Shown here piece by piece: positions 17,461 through 27,017 of a stretch of 64,000 nucleotides of DNA. This DNA comes from Kordiimonas pumila (GTDB lineage: Bacteria > Pseudomonadota > Alphaproteobacteria > Sphingomonadales > Kordiimonadaceae). The notes under the pieces were generated by a model. It had not been told where the DNA came from, did no database searches, and saw only the letters and a program-made list of their open reading frames with translations. The position numbers and the translations under genes were made by a program. The DNA is taken from contig NZ_CP061205.1 of the NCBI RefSeq assembly GCF_015240255.1, positions 744,001 to 808,000 on the forward strand, written 5' to 3'. Position 1 is the stretch's first letter, and each line of letters begins with the position of its first letter.

Positions 17461-19284
17461 ATGAATATTCTGAGAAAAATCATAACAATTGCGGGGTTCG
17501 TCACGCTGGGTTTTGCGGTCGGCGGGTTTTCAGCCAAGGCTTCTGACCCATTCTTCAAGGAAGAAATGCAAGCCTTTGCACATGACTATTTTACTCTGAG
17601 GCCAGAAACAGCCCTATATTACGGTGTTCCATTTGAACGCAGTGGCACGGAAAAGCTAACTCATTACCGGCCTGCAGATGAACAAAACCGCAGAGCGGCC
17701 TTTGCGGCACTGGTTGAAAAACTAGGCGCTATGAAGCGCGAGGGCCTTACGCCCCAGCAAGTCACCAGCCTTGATCTCATTCAGTTTGAAATGGAGAATG
17801 CCTTAAAGCCAGCAGAGACTGTATCCTATGGGTCTATTCTCGGTGAGTATGGTAACTGGTTTCTGCCCTACAGTATGTCGCATCTGTCTGGCCCCCATGT
17901 TGAGGTGCCTACCCTGTTAGAAGACAAGGTTATGGTGACAAACATACAAGATGCAAAAGCCTATGTGCACTTGCTGGCGGAATATGCGGATATTTTGGGC
18001 GAGATTGCAGCCAAGGTGCAAGGGGACGCTGCTTCGGGTGTTATTGCACCTGATTTTGTTTTGGCAAACATCATTGAAAACCTCTCTGGTGACATTGAAA
18101 AAGGCATAAACCATACGTTGATAACCAGTTTTACCGCAAAAATGCAGGTAGCAGGCGTTGAAGGTAGTGCGGCTTATGAGGAGCAGGCAAAAACGGTATT
18201 TGTAGAAAAAGTGATCCCTGCACTTGATGCTCTGCGCTCAGTTCTTGCAGAGCTTAAAGAAAAAGCCACCCATGACGCGGGTATCTATCATCAGCCAAAC
18301 GGTAAAGCCCTATATAGGGCTATGATCACACACCTGACCGACACCGCTATGGAGCCTGAAGAAATTCACGCTCTTGGCCTTCGGGAAGTGGCCCGTATTC
18401 ACAGCGAAATGGATATATTGCTTAAAAAAATTGGCTATGATGCTGGCACAGTCGGCGAGCGCATGCAAAAATTGTTGGTTGACCCAAAATATATTTACCC
18501 AAATACAGATGAAGGTAAAGCAGCGCTTCTTGGTGACTTGAGGGCTGATCTTGATCTGGTAAATGCAGAACTACCGAAATGGTTTGGTTTGCTGCCTGAT
18601 CAGGATGTGGAGATAAAAGCTGTACCTAAGCACCGCGAGCAGTCTGTGAGCGGGGCTTTTTATGATGCACCAGCTTTTGATGGTAGCAGCCCGGGCACCT
18701 TTTGGGTTAGCCTTTATGATACAGCGGCAAACCCCAGCTATTCCCTGCAAACGCTGGTTTACCACGAAGCAAACCCCGGCCACCACCTGCAAACTGTTAT
18801 TGGCATGTCCGGGGACCAGCCGGTTTTAAGTACGGTTTTTTATTCAAATGCTGCGGGTGAAGGCTGGGGCCTTTACGCCGAGCGGTTAGCCGCTGATATG
18901 GGCATTTATAAAAATGATCCGGTTGATGATATTGGCCGTCTTCAAGCAGAGTTGCTGCGCGCTGTTCGACTGGTAGTAGACACCGGCATGCATGAAAAAG
19001 GCTGGAGCCGCGAGCAGGCTATTGACTATATGGTCGCGGCAGAAGGCGTGCATATGGATGAAGCTGTGGGCGAGATTGAACGCTATGCCGTTTGGCCCGG
19101 ACAGGCGCTTGGCTATAAGCTTGGCGAGCTGAAAATTGTTGAAATGCGCAGCCTTGCCAAAAAGACTTTAGGCGAAAGGTTTGATGTTCGGGCTTTTCAT
19201 GACCGCGTGTTGGAAGATGGGGCTTTGCCCCTTGTTATGCTTGAGGCCAAACTGCGTGGCTGGATTGCGGCACAGGCGCAGTAA
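17461..19284 (+). CDS. secreted DUF885-family putative zinc hydrolase
   Basis: 607 residues from the ATG at 17461, which follows a GGGGG-type ribosome site and begins a signal peptide (FVTLGFAVGGFSAKAS). The longer frame to 17380 lacks support. The DUF885 core carries HEANPGHH at residues 435-442, an HExxxGHH metal motif, with a downstream EGWGLYAERLA motif that supplies a likely third ligand, as in M32-like carboxypeptidase folds. Substrate is unknown. Placement after a TonB receptor suggests, as inference only, periplasmic processing of an imported peptide. Convergent with the efflux operon. Confidence 0.82.
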   Translation: MNILRKIITIAGFVTLGFAVGGFSAKASDPFFKEEMQAFAHDYFTLRPETALYYGVPFERSGTEKLTHYRPADEQNRRAAFAALVEKLGAMKREGLTPQQVTSLDLIQFEMENALKPAETVSYGSILGEYGNWFLPYSMSHLSGPHVEVPTLLEDKVMVTNIQDAKAYVHLLAEYADILGEIAAKVQGDAASGVIAPDFVLANIIENLSGDIEKGINHTLITSFTAKMQVAGVEGSAAYEEQAKTVFVEKVIPALDALRSVLAELKEKATHDAGIYHQPNGKALYRAMITHLTDTAMEPEEIHALGLREVARIHSEMDILLKKIGYDAGTVGERMQKLLVDPKYIYPNTDEGKAALLGDLRADLDLVNAELPKWFGLLPDQDVEIKAVPKHREQSVSGAFYDAPAFDGSSPGTFWVSLYDTAANPSYSLQTLVYHEANPGHHLQTVIGMSGDQPVLSTVFYSNAAGEGWGLYAERLAADMGIYKNDPVDDIGRLQAELLRAVRLVVDTGMHEKGWSREQAIDYMVAAEGVHMDEAVGEIERYAVWPGQALGYKLGELKIVEMRSLAKKTLGERFDVRAFHDRVLEDGALPLVMLEAKLRGWIAAQAQ

Positions 19285-19298
19285 ACGCACATGTCAAA

Positions 19299-19324
19299 GT
19301 GGGGAGCTTTCAAAAAGCCCCCAC
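19299..19324. terminator. bidirectional hairpin between convergent genes
   Basis: GTGGGG-A-GCTTT pairs with AAAGCCCCCAC (11 bp, one bulged A, three-base loop). It lies between the ends of the DUF885 gene and the minus-strand efflux outer-membrane gene, and the A/T flanks suit termination in both directions. Confidence 0.6.
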
Positions 19325-19328
19325 ACTA

Positions 19329-20705
19329 TTAACTTTGCAGGGTGTCTGTCTGCCAGCCGCCGCCGAGCGCCATATAGAGACTGATTGCTGCTGTAAGCTT
19401 TGCAAGCTTTGCCTGTGCGTAGCTATCTTCGGCAGATAGGAGCGTATCCTGCGTGTCCAGAAGGGTTTGAAAATCGATAGCGCCTTCGTCGTAACGGCTT
19501 TTGGAAAGGCGGTATGCTTTCTGCGCCTGTTTCATGGCTGTTTCCAGTACAGTTTCTCTAATCGAAGCGGCCTCAATGGCAGAGAGAGCGTCTTCCACTT
19601 CCTGAAAAGCAGTTAGAACTGTGCCCCGGTATGTTTCCACCAGTTCAAGTTGCCGGGCTTTGGCAAGCTCTACACCCCCTTTAAGCCGGCCACCTTCAAA
19701 AATGGGGGCAACAAGGGACGAAGCAAGGGAGAGCGCAGAACTGCTAGGCCCATTAAACCCGGCAGCAGAAAAATTATAGCCTGCACTTAGGGATAGTGAC
19801 GGGAAAAGCGCTGCTTTTGCTATGCCGATATTAGCGTTAGCTGCAATAAGGCCTTGTTCCGCTGATTGCAGATCAGGCCGCCGCGCAAGGAGGGCAGACG
19901 GCTGCCCTGCCGCGATGTGTGGCACGGCCAATGTTTGCAAGCTGGTTTCCACAACATCAAGGGTTTGAGGGGGTTGCCCTAGCAGCACGGCAAGGGCATT
20001 TTGCGCATTCGCGACGCTTTCAACCAACGATGCACGTGCTGCTTCGCGGCTGGCAACAGCGCTTTCCTGCTGTGCTAGTTCCAGTTCAGATTCAGCACCC
20101 TCCTGAACGCGTACATTTATAATACGGCGCACCTCGCGGGCATTGGCAAGGTTTTCGTCTGCTATACGAAGCCGTTCATACAGGTTTAGAAGCGTGAAAT
20201 AGCTTTGTGCCACGTCGCCCATAACAACAAGGGCGAGCGCTTCCTGATCAAATTGTGCGGCTGCATAACTTGCCTTTGCAGCCATCACACTGGCTTTGTT
20301 TGTGCCAAATAGGTCAAGTTCATAGGCAACACCAACACCCGCTTGCAGAGAGGTAGCACTTGTTGACCCACCAGACACAGCAATCGTGCGTCCGGCACCT
20401 GCTGAACCGCTAATAGATGGCAGGATATCTGCCCCTGCAATTTTCAGGCTGGCTCTTGCCTGCCTTACGCGTTGAACACCAGAAAGCAGGTCTGTGTTCA
20501 GGCTCAGCGCTGTTGCCATTAGCTGGTCTAGCTCATTGCTATTGAAAGATTTCCACCAGTCATAGGCCAGCTCTGCTGTTTCAGGGCTTGGTGTTTGTGC
20601 ATGCCATGCCGCAGGTGTTTGCACAGTTGGCTGTTCATACTGCGGTGTCATGGTGCAGGCAGATGCCAAAAGTGTGGGTATAAGAAGGAGAGATGTTTTT
20701 TTCAT
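19329..20705 (-). CDS. NodT-type outer-membrane efflux lipoprotein (TolC family)
   Basis: 458 residues with a lipoprotein signal (lipobox LASAC, Cys17) and two OEP repeats, each forming half of the periplasmic coiled-coil tunnel (SLNTDLLSGVQRVRQARA, then ARQLELVETYRGTVLTAFQE and SKSRYDEGAIDFQTLLDTQ). It would be the exit duct for the MacA-MacB pump encoded immediately upstream, five bases away, in a macA-macB-omf operon. NodT lipoproteins more often serve RND pumps, but here the only partner in the operon is MacAB. Confidence 0.92.
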   Translation of the reverse strand: MKKTSLLLIPTLLASACTMTPQYEQPTVQTPAAWHAQTPSPETAELAYDWWKSFNSNELDQLMATALSLNTDLLSGVQRVRQARASLKIAGADILPSISGSAGAGRTIAVSGGSTSATSLQAGVGVAYELDLFGTNKASVMAAKASYAAAQFDQEALALVVMGDVAQSYFTLLNLYERLRIADENLANAREVRRIINVRVQEGAESELELAQQESAVASREAARASLVESVANAQNALAVLLGQPPQTLDVVETSLQTLAVPHIAAGQPSALLARRPDLQSAEQGLIAANANIGIAKAALFPSLSLSAGYNFSAAGFNGPSSSALSLASSLVAPIFEGGRLKGGVELAKARQLELVETYRGTVLTAFQEVEDALSAIEAASIRETVLETAMKQAQKAYRLSKSRYDEGAIDFQTLLDTQDTLLSAEDSYAQAKLAKLTAAISLYMALGGGWQTDTLQS

Positions 20706-20710
20706 AATAG

Positions 20711-22663
20711 TTACTCCGAACTAAGGGCGACAACAGGGTCTAGGTGGGCAGCTTTGCGGGCAGGCAGGAACCCAAACAGCAAGCCGGTTCCAACCGCGCA
20801 GACAAAAGCCAGAAGCGCCGGTCCTGTTGAAAATGCAATTTCGACATCAAAGAGCGATAGTATGTAGCCTGCAAAAAAACCCAGCAATACACCAATAACG
20901 CCGCCAATAGTGCAGACAACACCTGCTTCAGTGTTGAACTGGATCATAATATCGCGTCTGCGCGCACCGGTTGCCATGCGGATACCAATTTCGCGGGTAC
21001 GCTCTATAACACTTACCAGCATAATATTCATGACACCAATACCACCCACCAACAGGGAAATGGCAGCAACAGCGCCTAAAAGAACGGTTAGGGTGTTTTG
21101 GGTTTCTGTTGCCATTTCAAGGAAAGAGGCCGTGTTACGAACATTAAAATTTTCTATCTGGTGGCGTTCTTTCAAAAGCGCGGTAATGTCGGCTTCTGTT
21201 TGTTCAATCTGGGCAACATCATCTACTTTAACGGTGATGCTGTTCAGGTAATTTGACCCAAACAAGCGAACAAGACCTGTTGTGTATGGTACCCAAGCAG
21301 TGTCATCCTGATCACCGCCCCAAGGGGCCGCACCTTTTGATTTCATGACGCCAATAATTTCAAATGGAATATTCCCCACCAGAATAAACTTGCCAATTGG
21401 GTCGTCGCCGTAGGGGAAAAAGTTTTTCTCGGCTGTAGCACCCAAAACAATAACGGCGGCATAAGACCTGATATCAGCTTCTGTGAAAAACGTGCCTTTT
21501 TCCACCTCCCAATCGCGCGCAATCGGGAAGGTGTGGCCCACGCCTTCAACTGTTGTGGACGCATCAATATTACCAAGGCGCAGTGTTTTTTTGCCACTAC
21601 GCTGTGGTACAACAGCTTCGATATTTGAAATATTATCGCTGATCGCTTGGGCATCGCTTGGCAACAGCGTGGCGTTATCGCCGCTGTTACGAATACCCGG
21701 TGCGCCGGGCCGTATATTCAAGATATTTGTCCCCATGGAGCTGATCTGGGTTAGCACCTTTTCCTTACTGCCATTCCCAACAGCCATCATGGTTATAACG
21801 GCGGCAACACCAATAATAATGCCAAGAAGTGTTAAGGTGGTGCGGAAAAAATTAACCCTGAGCGCCCGAAGCGCAGTGCGCACTGCTTCACCGGTTTCAC
21901 CGACAATAGAACCGCCTGTAAGCTTGCTGTGTGATTGCCTAGTGCTACCCGTTTGTTCGTTTTCTGGCTTTGTGCCATTATCAGCGACAATTTTACCATC
22001 GCCGATACGAATAATCCGTTCAGCATGAGCCGCCACTTCTTCCTCGTGGGTGATAACAATGATGGTGCGGCCTTCTGCATTCAGTTTTTTCAGAAGATCC
22101 ATAACGTCTTCACTACTTTTGCTGTCAAGGGCGCCGGTTGGCTCGTCAGCAAGTATGACAGGCGGATTGTTCATAAGCGCTCTGGCGATAGCAACCCGTT
22201 GCTGCTGGCCACCAGAAAGCTGTGCTGGCCGGTGATCACAGCGGTCTCCAAGGCCAAGGCCGGTGAGAAGCTCTATGGCCCGTGTTTGCCTTTCTGTGCG
22301 CGAGAGGCCGGCATAAAGCGCAGGCACCTCAACATTTTCTGCGGCATTTGCTGTACCTAACAGGTTATAGCGCTGGAAAATAAACCCAAATGTTTGCCGC
22401 CGAAGGGCTGCCAACTCGTCAGGCGACAGGTTTGAAACATCTGTCCCCATAATCTGGTAACTACCGTGAGTTGGACGGTCAAGACAACCGAGCACATTCA
22501 TCATGGTAGATTTACCAGAGCCAGACTGGCCCATGATTGCAACAAATTCACCCGGGTAAATGGACAAGTTTACATTATCAAGCGCCTTAACGGTGGTTTC
22601 ACCGCTGCTGAAATGGCGACTGATATTTTTAAGCTCAATAAGCGGTTGTGATTTTTCGCTCAT
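20711..22663 (-). CDS. macB: MacB-type ABC exporter (ATPase and permease fused)
   Basis: 650 residues. The N-terminal ATPase (about 1-225) has Walker [10 protein letters not shown], signature [15 protein letters not shown] and Walker [14 protein letters not shown] first membrane helix near residue 275 ([18 protein letters not shown]) is followed by a large periplasmic MacB domain and three C-terminal helices with the FtsX fold ([20 protein letters not shown]). MacB is a mechanotransmission pump that drives substrates from the periplasm through TolC. Its ATG overlaps the macA stop by one base (TAATG), so the two are coupled. Substrate (macrolide, peptide, siderophore, toxin) cannot be read from sequence. 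Confidence 0.93.
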   Translation of the reverse strand: MSEKSQPLIELKNISRHFSSGETTVKALDNVNLSIYPGEFVAIMGQSGSGKSTMMNVLGCLDRPTHGSYQIMGTDVSNLSPDELAALRRQTFGFIFQRYNLLGTANAAENVEVPALYAGLSRTERQTRAIELLTGLGLGDRCDHRPAQLSGGQQQRVAIARALMNNPPVILADEPTGALDSKSSEDVMDLLKKLNAEGRTIIVITHEEEVAAHAERIIRIGDGKIVADNGTKPENEQTGSTRQSHSKLTGGSIVGETGEAVRTALRALRVNFFRTTLTLLGIIIGVAAVITMMAVGNGSKEKVLTQISSMGTNILNIRPGAPGIRNSGDNATLLPSDAQAISDNISNIEAVVPQRSGKKTLRLGNIDASTTVEGVGHTFPIARDWEVEKGTFFTEADIRSYAAVIVLGATAEKNFFPYGDDPIGKFILVGNIPFEIIGVMKSKGAAPWGGDQDDTAWVPYTTGLVRLFGSNYLNSITVKVDDVAQIEQTEADITALLKERHQIENFNVRNTASFLEMATETQNTLTVLLGAVAAISLLVGGIGVMNIMLVSVIERTREIGIRMATGARRRDIMIQFNTEAGVVCTIGGVIGVLLGFFAGYILSLFDVEIAFSTGPALLAFVCAVGTGLLFGFLPARKAAHLDPVVALSSE

Positions 22664-23826
22664 TATAGGCGCGCCATTTTTGGTGGGCGGCCTGATGTTG
22701 CTGCACTGCTGCCAGCAGTTTTTAGCTGCACATTATCGCCTACAGTAAGGCCACTTTCTATTACGGCCTGTGTACGGTCTGCTAGGCTCACGAGCACAGT
22801 GCGCCTTTCTGTGCCATTTGGCGTAACTACTTCAACACTATAAGCTTTTGCCGTTTCTGTATCTTTTTCTGGCACACGTGCCTGAAGGGCTGAAACCGGG
22901 ATAACCGGCACGTTTTTGGCGCTTACCAGTACAAAAAACATTTGTGTGGTCATGCCGGTCATCAAGGTTCTGTCGTGGTTTTCTACGTCAACCAGCACGT
23001 TATAGAGTACAACATCGTTCACTGTTTCAGGGGTTGGCAATATTTGGCGAATTTTACCCTGCCAGCGCCGTTCGCCAGAACCGAGCGTTGTGAAATACAT
23101 AGGCATATCATCGTGCAGCTTCATAATGTCGGCTTCGGCAACTTGTGCACGCACCGTCATGATGTCGAGGTTCGCCACCTGTACAATGGTTGGTGTTGTT
23201 TGGTTGGCGTTAATGGTTTGGCCTTCCTGTACTGACTGGTCAACCACCGTACCATTTATAGGCGCAAATATTTTAGTATAGCTCAGGCTTGTTTTATCGC
23301 CTTCCAGTGTTGACTGCGCTTCTTCCATCTGTGCTTCAATCGACATCAGATTAGCCTTTGCAATTTCAAAAGTAGTCTCTGAATCTTCGAGCACTTCTTT
23401 GCTAACTGCATTTTCCTTGTAGATGCGCTTGTTACGGTCAAATTTTTGCTGTGCCTGTTTGACAAGGGCTTCCTGCTCGGTTTTTTGAGCCAGAAGGGTT
23501 TTTAGGCGGGCTTCATCAGCGCGCACTTTAGAGTCGTAAACATCAGGGTCAATCTCGGCGATCAGGTCGCCTTCTTTGACCATATCACCAATTTCAGCAT
23601 GCATTTTTTCAATAAGGCCAGAAACCTGTGCGCCTACATCAACATAGTTTTTAGGCTCTAGTGTGCCTTGGGCAGTGACCACTGATTCGAGGGTGCCAAT
23701 ACGTACAGGTGTTGTTTGGGCCAACATCATATTTGCACTGGTTTGCTGGGCTGAATAGTACCACCATCCGCCCAGGGCGGCAGCCGTAAAAAGGGCGAGA
23801 TAAATAACTGTCGTGACTTTTTTCAT
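22663..23826 (-). CDS. macA: MacA-type periplasmic adaptor
   Basis: 387 residues: N-terminal membrane anchor (VIYLALFTAAALGGWWYYSA), barrel-sandwich/lipoyl domain (TLEPKNYVDVGAQVSGLIEK), a long coiled-coil hairpin (about 95-180), beta-barrel and membrane-proximal domains. It links the MacB permease to the outer-membrane channel and stimulates its ATPase. First gene of macA-macB-omf; all three are close or overlapping. The C-terminal tail is slightly longer than usual and rich in Ser/Ala. Confidence 0.92.
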   Translation of the reverse strand: MKKVTTVIYLALFTAAALGGWWYYSAQQTSANMMLAQTTPVRIGTLESVVTAQGTLEPKNYVDVGAQVSGLIEKMHAEIGDMVKEGDLIAEIDPDVYDSKVRADEARLKTLLAQKTEQEALVKQAQQKFDRNKRIYKENAVSKEVLEDSETTFEIAKANLMSIEAQMEEAQSTLEGDKTSLSYTKIFAPINGTVVDQSVQEGQTINANQTTPTIVQVANLDIMTVRAQVAEADIMKLHDDMPMYFTTLGSGERRWQGKIRQILPTPETVNDVVLYNVLVDVENHDRTLMTGMTTQMFFVLVSAKNVPVIPVSALQARVPEKDTETAKAYSVEVVTPNGTERRTVLVSLADRTQAVIESGLTVGDNVQLKTAGSSAATSGRPPKMARL

Positions 23827-23959
23827 TTAGTTTCTTCCACTGAAATTAGGGCTTGATCACCGCCTGATGAGGCAAGCTAGTTACTAACTTATATGGAAGA
23901 AGGCGTAAAAACCCTTTGGAGAAAGTGTGTTCTAAACGAAATATATAGCGCCCTAATAT

Positions 23960-23991
23960 AAAAAGCCTGCTAAACAGGAAGCAGGCTTTTT
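23960..23991 (-). terminator. intrinsic terminator for the DUF3126 gene
   Basis: AAAAGCCTGC and GCAGGCTTTT form a perfect 10-bp stem with a ten-base loop. On the minus strand it follows the DUF3126 stop by about 20 bases and ends in a U tract. It also insulates the macA promoter region. Confidence 0.8.
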
Positions 23992-24010
23992 ATCAAGGTG
24001 AAGCGCATAT

Positions 24011-24226
24011 TTAAATTTTGGGCAGATCCTCATCCAAAACGCAGATGCTAAGCGAATAGGATATTTCGCCCTCGTCTTCATCACGGTACACAATACCCAT
24101 GAATTCGTCGGCGACCAGCATTTCAACCGAATCTTTTGCTTTGGGCCGTCGCATAAGCTTGATCATGTTATTGTTGAATTTTTTTTGCAGGAAAGCCTGC
24201 ACACGCGCAATTTCATTTGGAGTCAC
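24011..24226 (-). CDS. DUF3126 family protein
   Basis: A 71-residue acidic protein, full length for the family, starting MTPNEIARVQAFLQKKF, with the conserved middle KDSVEMLVADEFMGIVYRDEDEGEISYSL. DUF3126 proteins are widespread in Alphaproteobacteria and have no known function. Monocistronic, with its own terminator, and divergent from the HPt gene. Confidence 0.85.
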   Translation of the reverse strand: MTPNEIARVQAFLQKKFNNNMIKLMRRPKAKDSVEMLVADEFMGIVYRDEDEGEISYSLSICVLDEDLPKI

Positions 24227-24405
24227 GTTTGACCCTCCCTAGTCCCAGTGTCTGTATACCTCTGGTTTATCCACTTAACGGGGGCAGATGCAAGCAAACA
24301 ATGAAAGAATTTTGCTTCCATGTAGCTGTTATGCAAATTGTTAACTGTTTTCAGGTAGTCTCTTTTTGTGGTAGAAAAAGCCTGAAACAAGGGAAATATG
24401 GCTCC

Positions 24406-24813
24406 ATGAATACAGACATTCAGTCCTATGCTGATGATGATGCACTAGCAACGCAGTTTATTGATTGGTCTTCAGAAGCTGTAGCTGAAATGCGCCAGTT
24501 AACGGATAACTTGGCGGCAATTAGCCAGCGTGAGGACGAAAATGTAGCGCGGGTTTATGAACTTGCTCATAATATTAAAGGTATGGGGTCGAGCTTTAAC
24601 TACATGCTTTTAACCACAGTTGGAACGTCTCTTTGCGGGTATTTAAAAGCTCAGGACAAAGGGCTCGACCGCGTTAATAAGCGTGTTATTGAAGCCCATG
24701 TACGTGCAATTGAAGTTATTCTCAAAAACAAGATTGTAGGACGAGGCGGTGAAAAAGGTGCCGCTGTTGAACGGCGCCTTGCAGAAATTATTCTCGAAGA
24801 TATGCCTTCCTGA
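24406..24813 (+). CDS. stand-alone HPt phosphotransfer protein
   Basis: 135 residues from the ATG at 24406; the longer frame back to 24217 runs through the divergent promoter and lacks a ribosome site. The core is a histidine phosphotransfer helix, YELAHNIKGMGSSFNY, with the phospho-accepting His55 and the KGxGxxF pattern of HPt domains. It has no kinase or receiver attached, so it would relay phosphate between separate partners. No cognate hybrid kinase lies in the window. It is convergent with the degenerate HD-GYP sensor, with only 24 bases between the stops. Confidence 0.8.
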   Translation: MNTDIQSYADDDALATQFIDWSSEAVAEMRQLTDNLAAISQREDENVARVYELAHNIKGMGSSFNYMLLTTVGTSLCGYLKAQDKGLDRVNKRVIEAHVRAIEVILKNKIVGRGGEKGAAVERRLAEIILEDMPS

Positions 24814-24837
24814 TAAGCAGATTTCCTGCTTCGCCGT

Positions 24838-26889
24838 TTAGTTGGTTTCCTCAGCACGTTCCATATAGTGGTGCCAGCGGTCTCTCCCGCCTTTGTTTTC
24901 CAAAATATTTTGAAGTGCAGCGACCAAGCGCCTTTCGTAGCGTGTGCCAGCGTCTGCTTGCAGAATGTCAGAGGCTTTGTCAAAACCAAGGCCTGATCGG
25001 TGGGCTCGCGCAGAAACCATACCGACAAAGGCATTTGATACACTTAAGATGCGTGCCCCAGATACTATTGCATCGCCTTTCAGGCCTTTTGGCTCGCCGG
25101 TGCCATCCCAGTTTTCGCGCATCTCAGCCAGAATAGTGGCGACAGGGCCTTTGAAATCCAGACCTGCAATAAGAGACGCGCCTTTTTGCATACTTTCGCG
25201 CACGAGCTTCAGTTCGTCTTCGCTGAGTGGTGTTTGTTTGGTTAAGATGATTGTTGGCACAAAAATTTTGCCAATATTGACAAGCTGCCCAGCGATGCGC
25301 ACAGCTTCCATTTCGTCAGGTGTTACGCCGATTTCTTCGGCAATGGAGACAGCTACATCGGCCACACGGGAAGAATGATATTTGCTCCATGGGTCACGGG
25401 CGTCAATAATTTCTGTAAGGGTACCTATAAGCTGTTTGTATAATGTTTCTGACTTTGCTTTTTCAGCGATCAGGTCTGATATATCCTGCATGACAACCAG
25501 TACAGAAGCATCATTTTTATCGTGTGTATCCAGAGGTAAAATTTGGGTCTGGTATGTTTGCGGGTGTTGTTCCTGCCCCAGCACTATTTGCAGCTCGGTT
25601 GCTGTACCACTTGATGCGGCTTTGGTTTTTTCACGAAGCAGTTCAGCGACAGACCCTGTAAAGGCGGTATCAAGCCGCCGATTGGTAAGCTCCTTAGACG
25701 GAATGCCGGTTACAGTGGCCATTTTTTCATTGCTGAACCGTACAGTCATGTCACTGGTGAGCGCGGCTATGGCAGTAGGCTGGCCGTCACTAACAGATTG
25801 CAGGAATCCACTGAGTGCCTGATTTCTGGCTAACAACTCTTCTTGCTCGCGGTATGACGATTCAAGCCGTTTTGATACACCGTGCCGCCAAACCAGTATC
25901 AGCGTAGCCAGCAGAAACAGCGCCACAAGCGACAGCGTTATAATAAGGGTGTTTCGTTTACCCGAAATTTCGGCCAACACTTCTTTAGCACTAATCGTAC
26001 GCACCAAAACCCACGGTACGGGGGCAGAAAGTTCTTTGCCGGTCACCAGCATGTCGCGGCCACTATAATTGGGTAAAATCTCAAAACCACCGGGGCTTTT
26101 AACCGCATAGCTTGCTGCGGCATCTTGCCGGGGTGTGCCTGTACGGCCTCCGCCCAAAAGCGGTGTGAGCGGTGTTACAATGCCACTTTCACCCGGGTTA
26201 ACAATATAGGTTTCGGCAGTTTCACTTTGTTCGCCCGGCTGAACCAGCGTATGCAGAAAATCATCATCTAGGGGGCGGGCACCAATAACCCAATGTTCTT
26301 CGGCAGGTGTTGCATCAAAGGATGGGGTAATTCTAGCACCAAAAAGAACAAGCGGGGTTTTATCAGCGAGTATCGGCCCCAAAGCAATAAAAGAAGAGCC
26401 ACTGAACGGTATTTCTTCAGGCCGCAATAAGGGCATGCCGGTTGTCATAACACTTGCCATACCCTCGCCGTTTACAATGGCGAGCCCAACCCGCCTTGGG
26501 CGCTTAACATTGGCGGCGACCGTATCTATTGCGCGCTGTTCATGAAAGCCAGCGCGCTCGGCCTCTGTTGATAAAAGTGAAAAAACATAGCCCCGCTGCC
26601 CTTCAGCAAGTGCTTGATTATCGGGGATGGATGACTGGGTGGCATAAAGCTGGATCGATGCATCGGTCGCCAGCTCTTCCACCGTTGAGAGATGCCGGTT
26701 AAGCCATGTGGAAACCTCAGCCGCCCGGCTTTCCGCGACCAGATTCAGGCGTGTTTTCCAGTTTTCCAGATCCTGTTCTGCTTCGGAGGCAGCAAATTTA
26801 AAGATCATCCATATCCCGACAGCAAGAATACCAAGTATTGCCAAGACAAAAATTTGTATTCTGTTCCCTGATGTTTTTGCGGGTTGCAT
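24838..26889 (-). CDS. membrane sensor with Cache-like, PAS and degenerate HD-GYP domains
   Basis: 683 residues from the ATG at 26889, which has GGAAGG seven bases upstream; an ATG at 26916 is an alternative. Order: membrane helix (about 12-34), roughly 265-residue periplasmic Cache-like sensor, second helix (TLIITLSLVALFLLATLILV), a PAS domain (FLQSVSDGQPTAIAALTSDM and on), then an HD-GYP-fold domain. In that domain the first His is kept (YHSSRVADVA), but the HD pair reads VN (GQLVNIGKIF), the HHE-GYP motif reads MRENWDGTGEP and the later Asp is lost. It should not hydrolyse c-di-GMP by the known mechanism; a binding or scaffold role is inferred. Confidence 0.8.
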   Translation of the reverse strand: MQPAKTSGNRIQIFVLAILGILAVGIWMIFKFAASEAEQDLENWKTRLNLVAESRAAEVSTWLNRHLSTVEELATDASIQLYATQSSIPDNQALAEGQRGYVFSLLSTEAERAGFHEQRAIDTVAANVKRPRRVGLAIVNGEGMASVMTTGMPLLRPEEIPFSGSSFIALGPILADKTPLVLFGARITPSFDATPAEEHWVIGARPLDDDFLHTLVQPGEQSETAETYIVNPGESGIVTPLTPLLGGGRTGTPRQDAAASYAVKSPGGFEILPNYSGRDMLVTGKELSAPVPWVLVRTISAKEVLAEISGKRNTLIITLSLVALFLLATLILVWRHGVSKRLESSYREQEELLARNQALSGFLQSVSDGQPTAIAALTSDMTVRFSNEKMATVTGIPSKELTNRRLDTAFTGSVAELLREKTKAASSGTATELQIVLGQEQHPQTYQTQILPLDTHDKNDASVLVVMQDISDLIAEKAKSETLYKQLIGTLTEIIDARDPWSKYHSSRVADVAVSIAEEIGVTPDEMEAVRIAGQLVNIGKIFVPTIILTKQTPLSEDELKLVRESMQKGASLIAGLDFKGPVATILAEMRENWDGTGEPKGLKGDAIVSGARILSVSNAFVGMVSARAHRSGLGFDKASDILQADAGTRYERRLVAALQNILENKGGRDRWHHYMERAEETN

Positions 26890-27017
26890 GAACCATCCTT
26901 CCACTTTGTTAGCCATTTCTTTATTACCTGATATTATTATTTGCAGGCAAGGCTTGGATCATGATCGTAAGCAGATTATGCTCTGGCAGGAAAGGTTTTT
27001 ATAAAGCTATAGCATTT

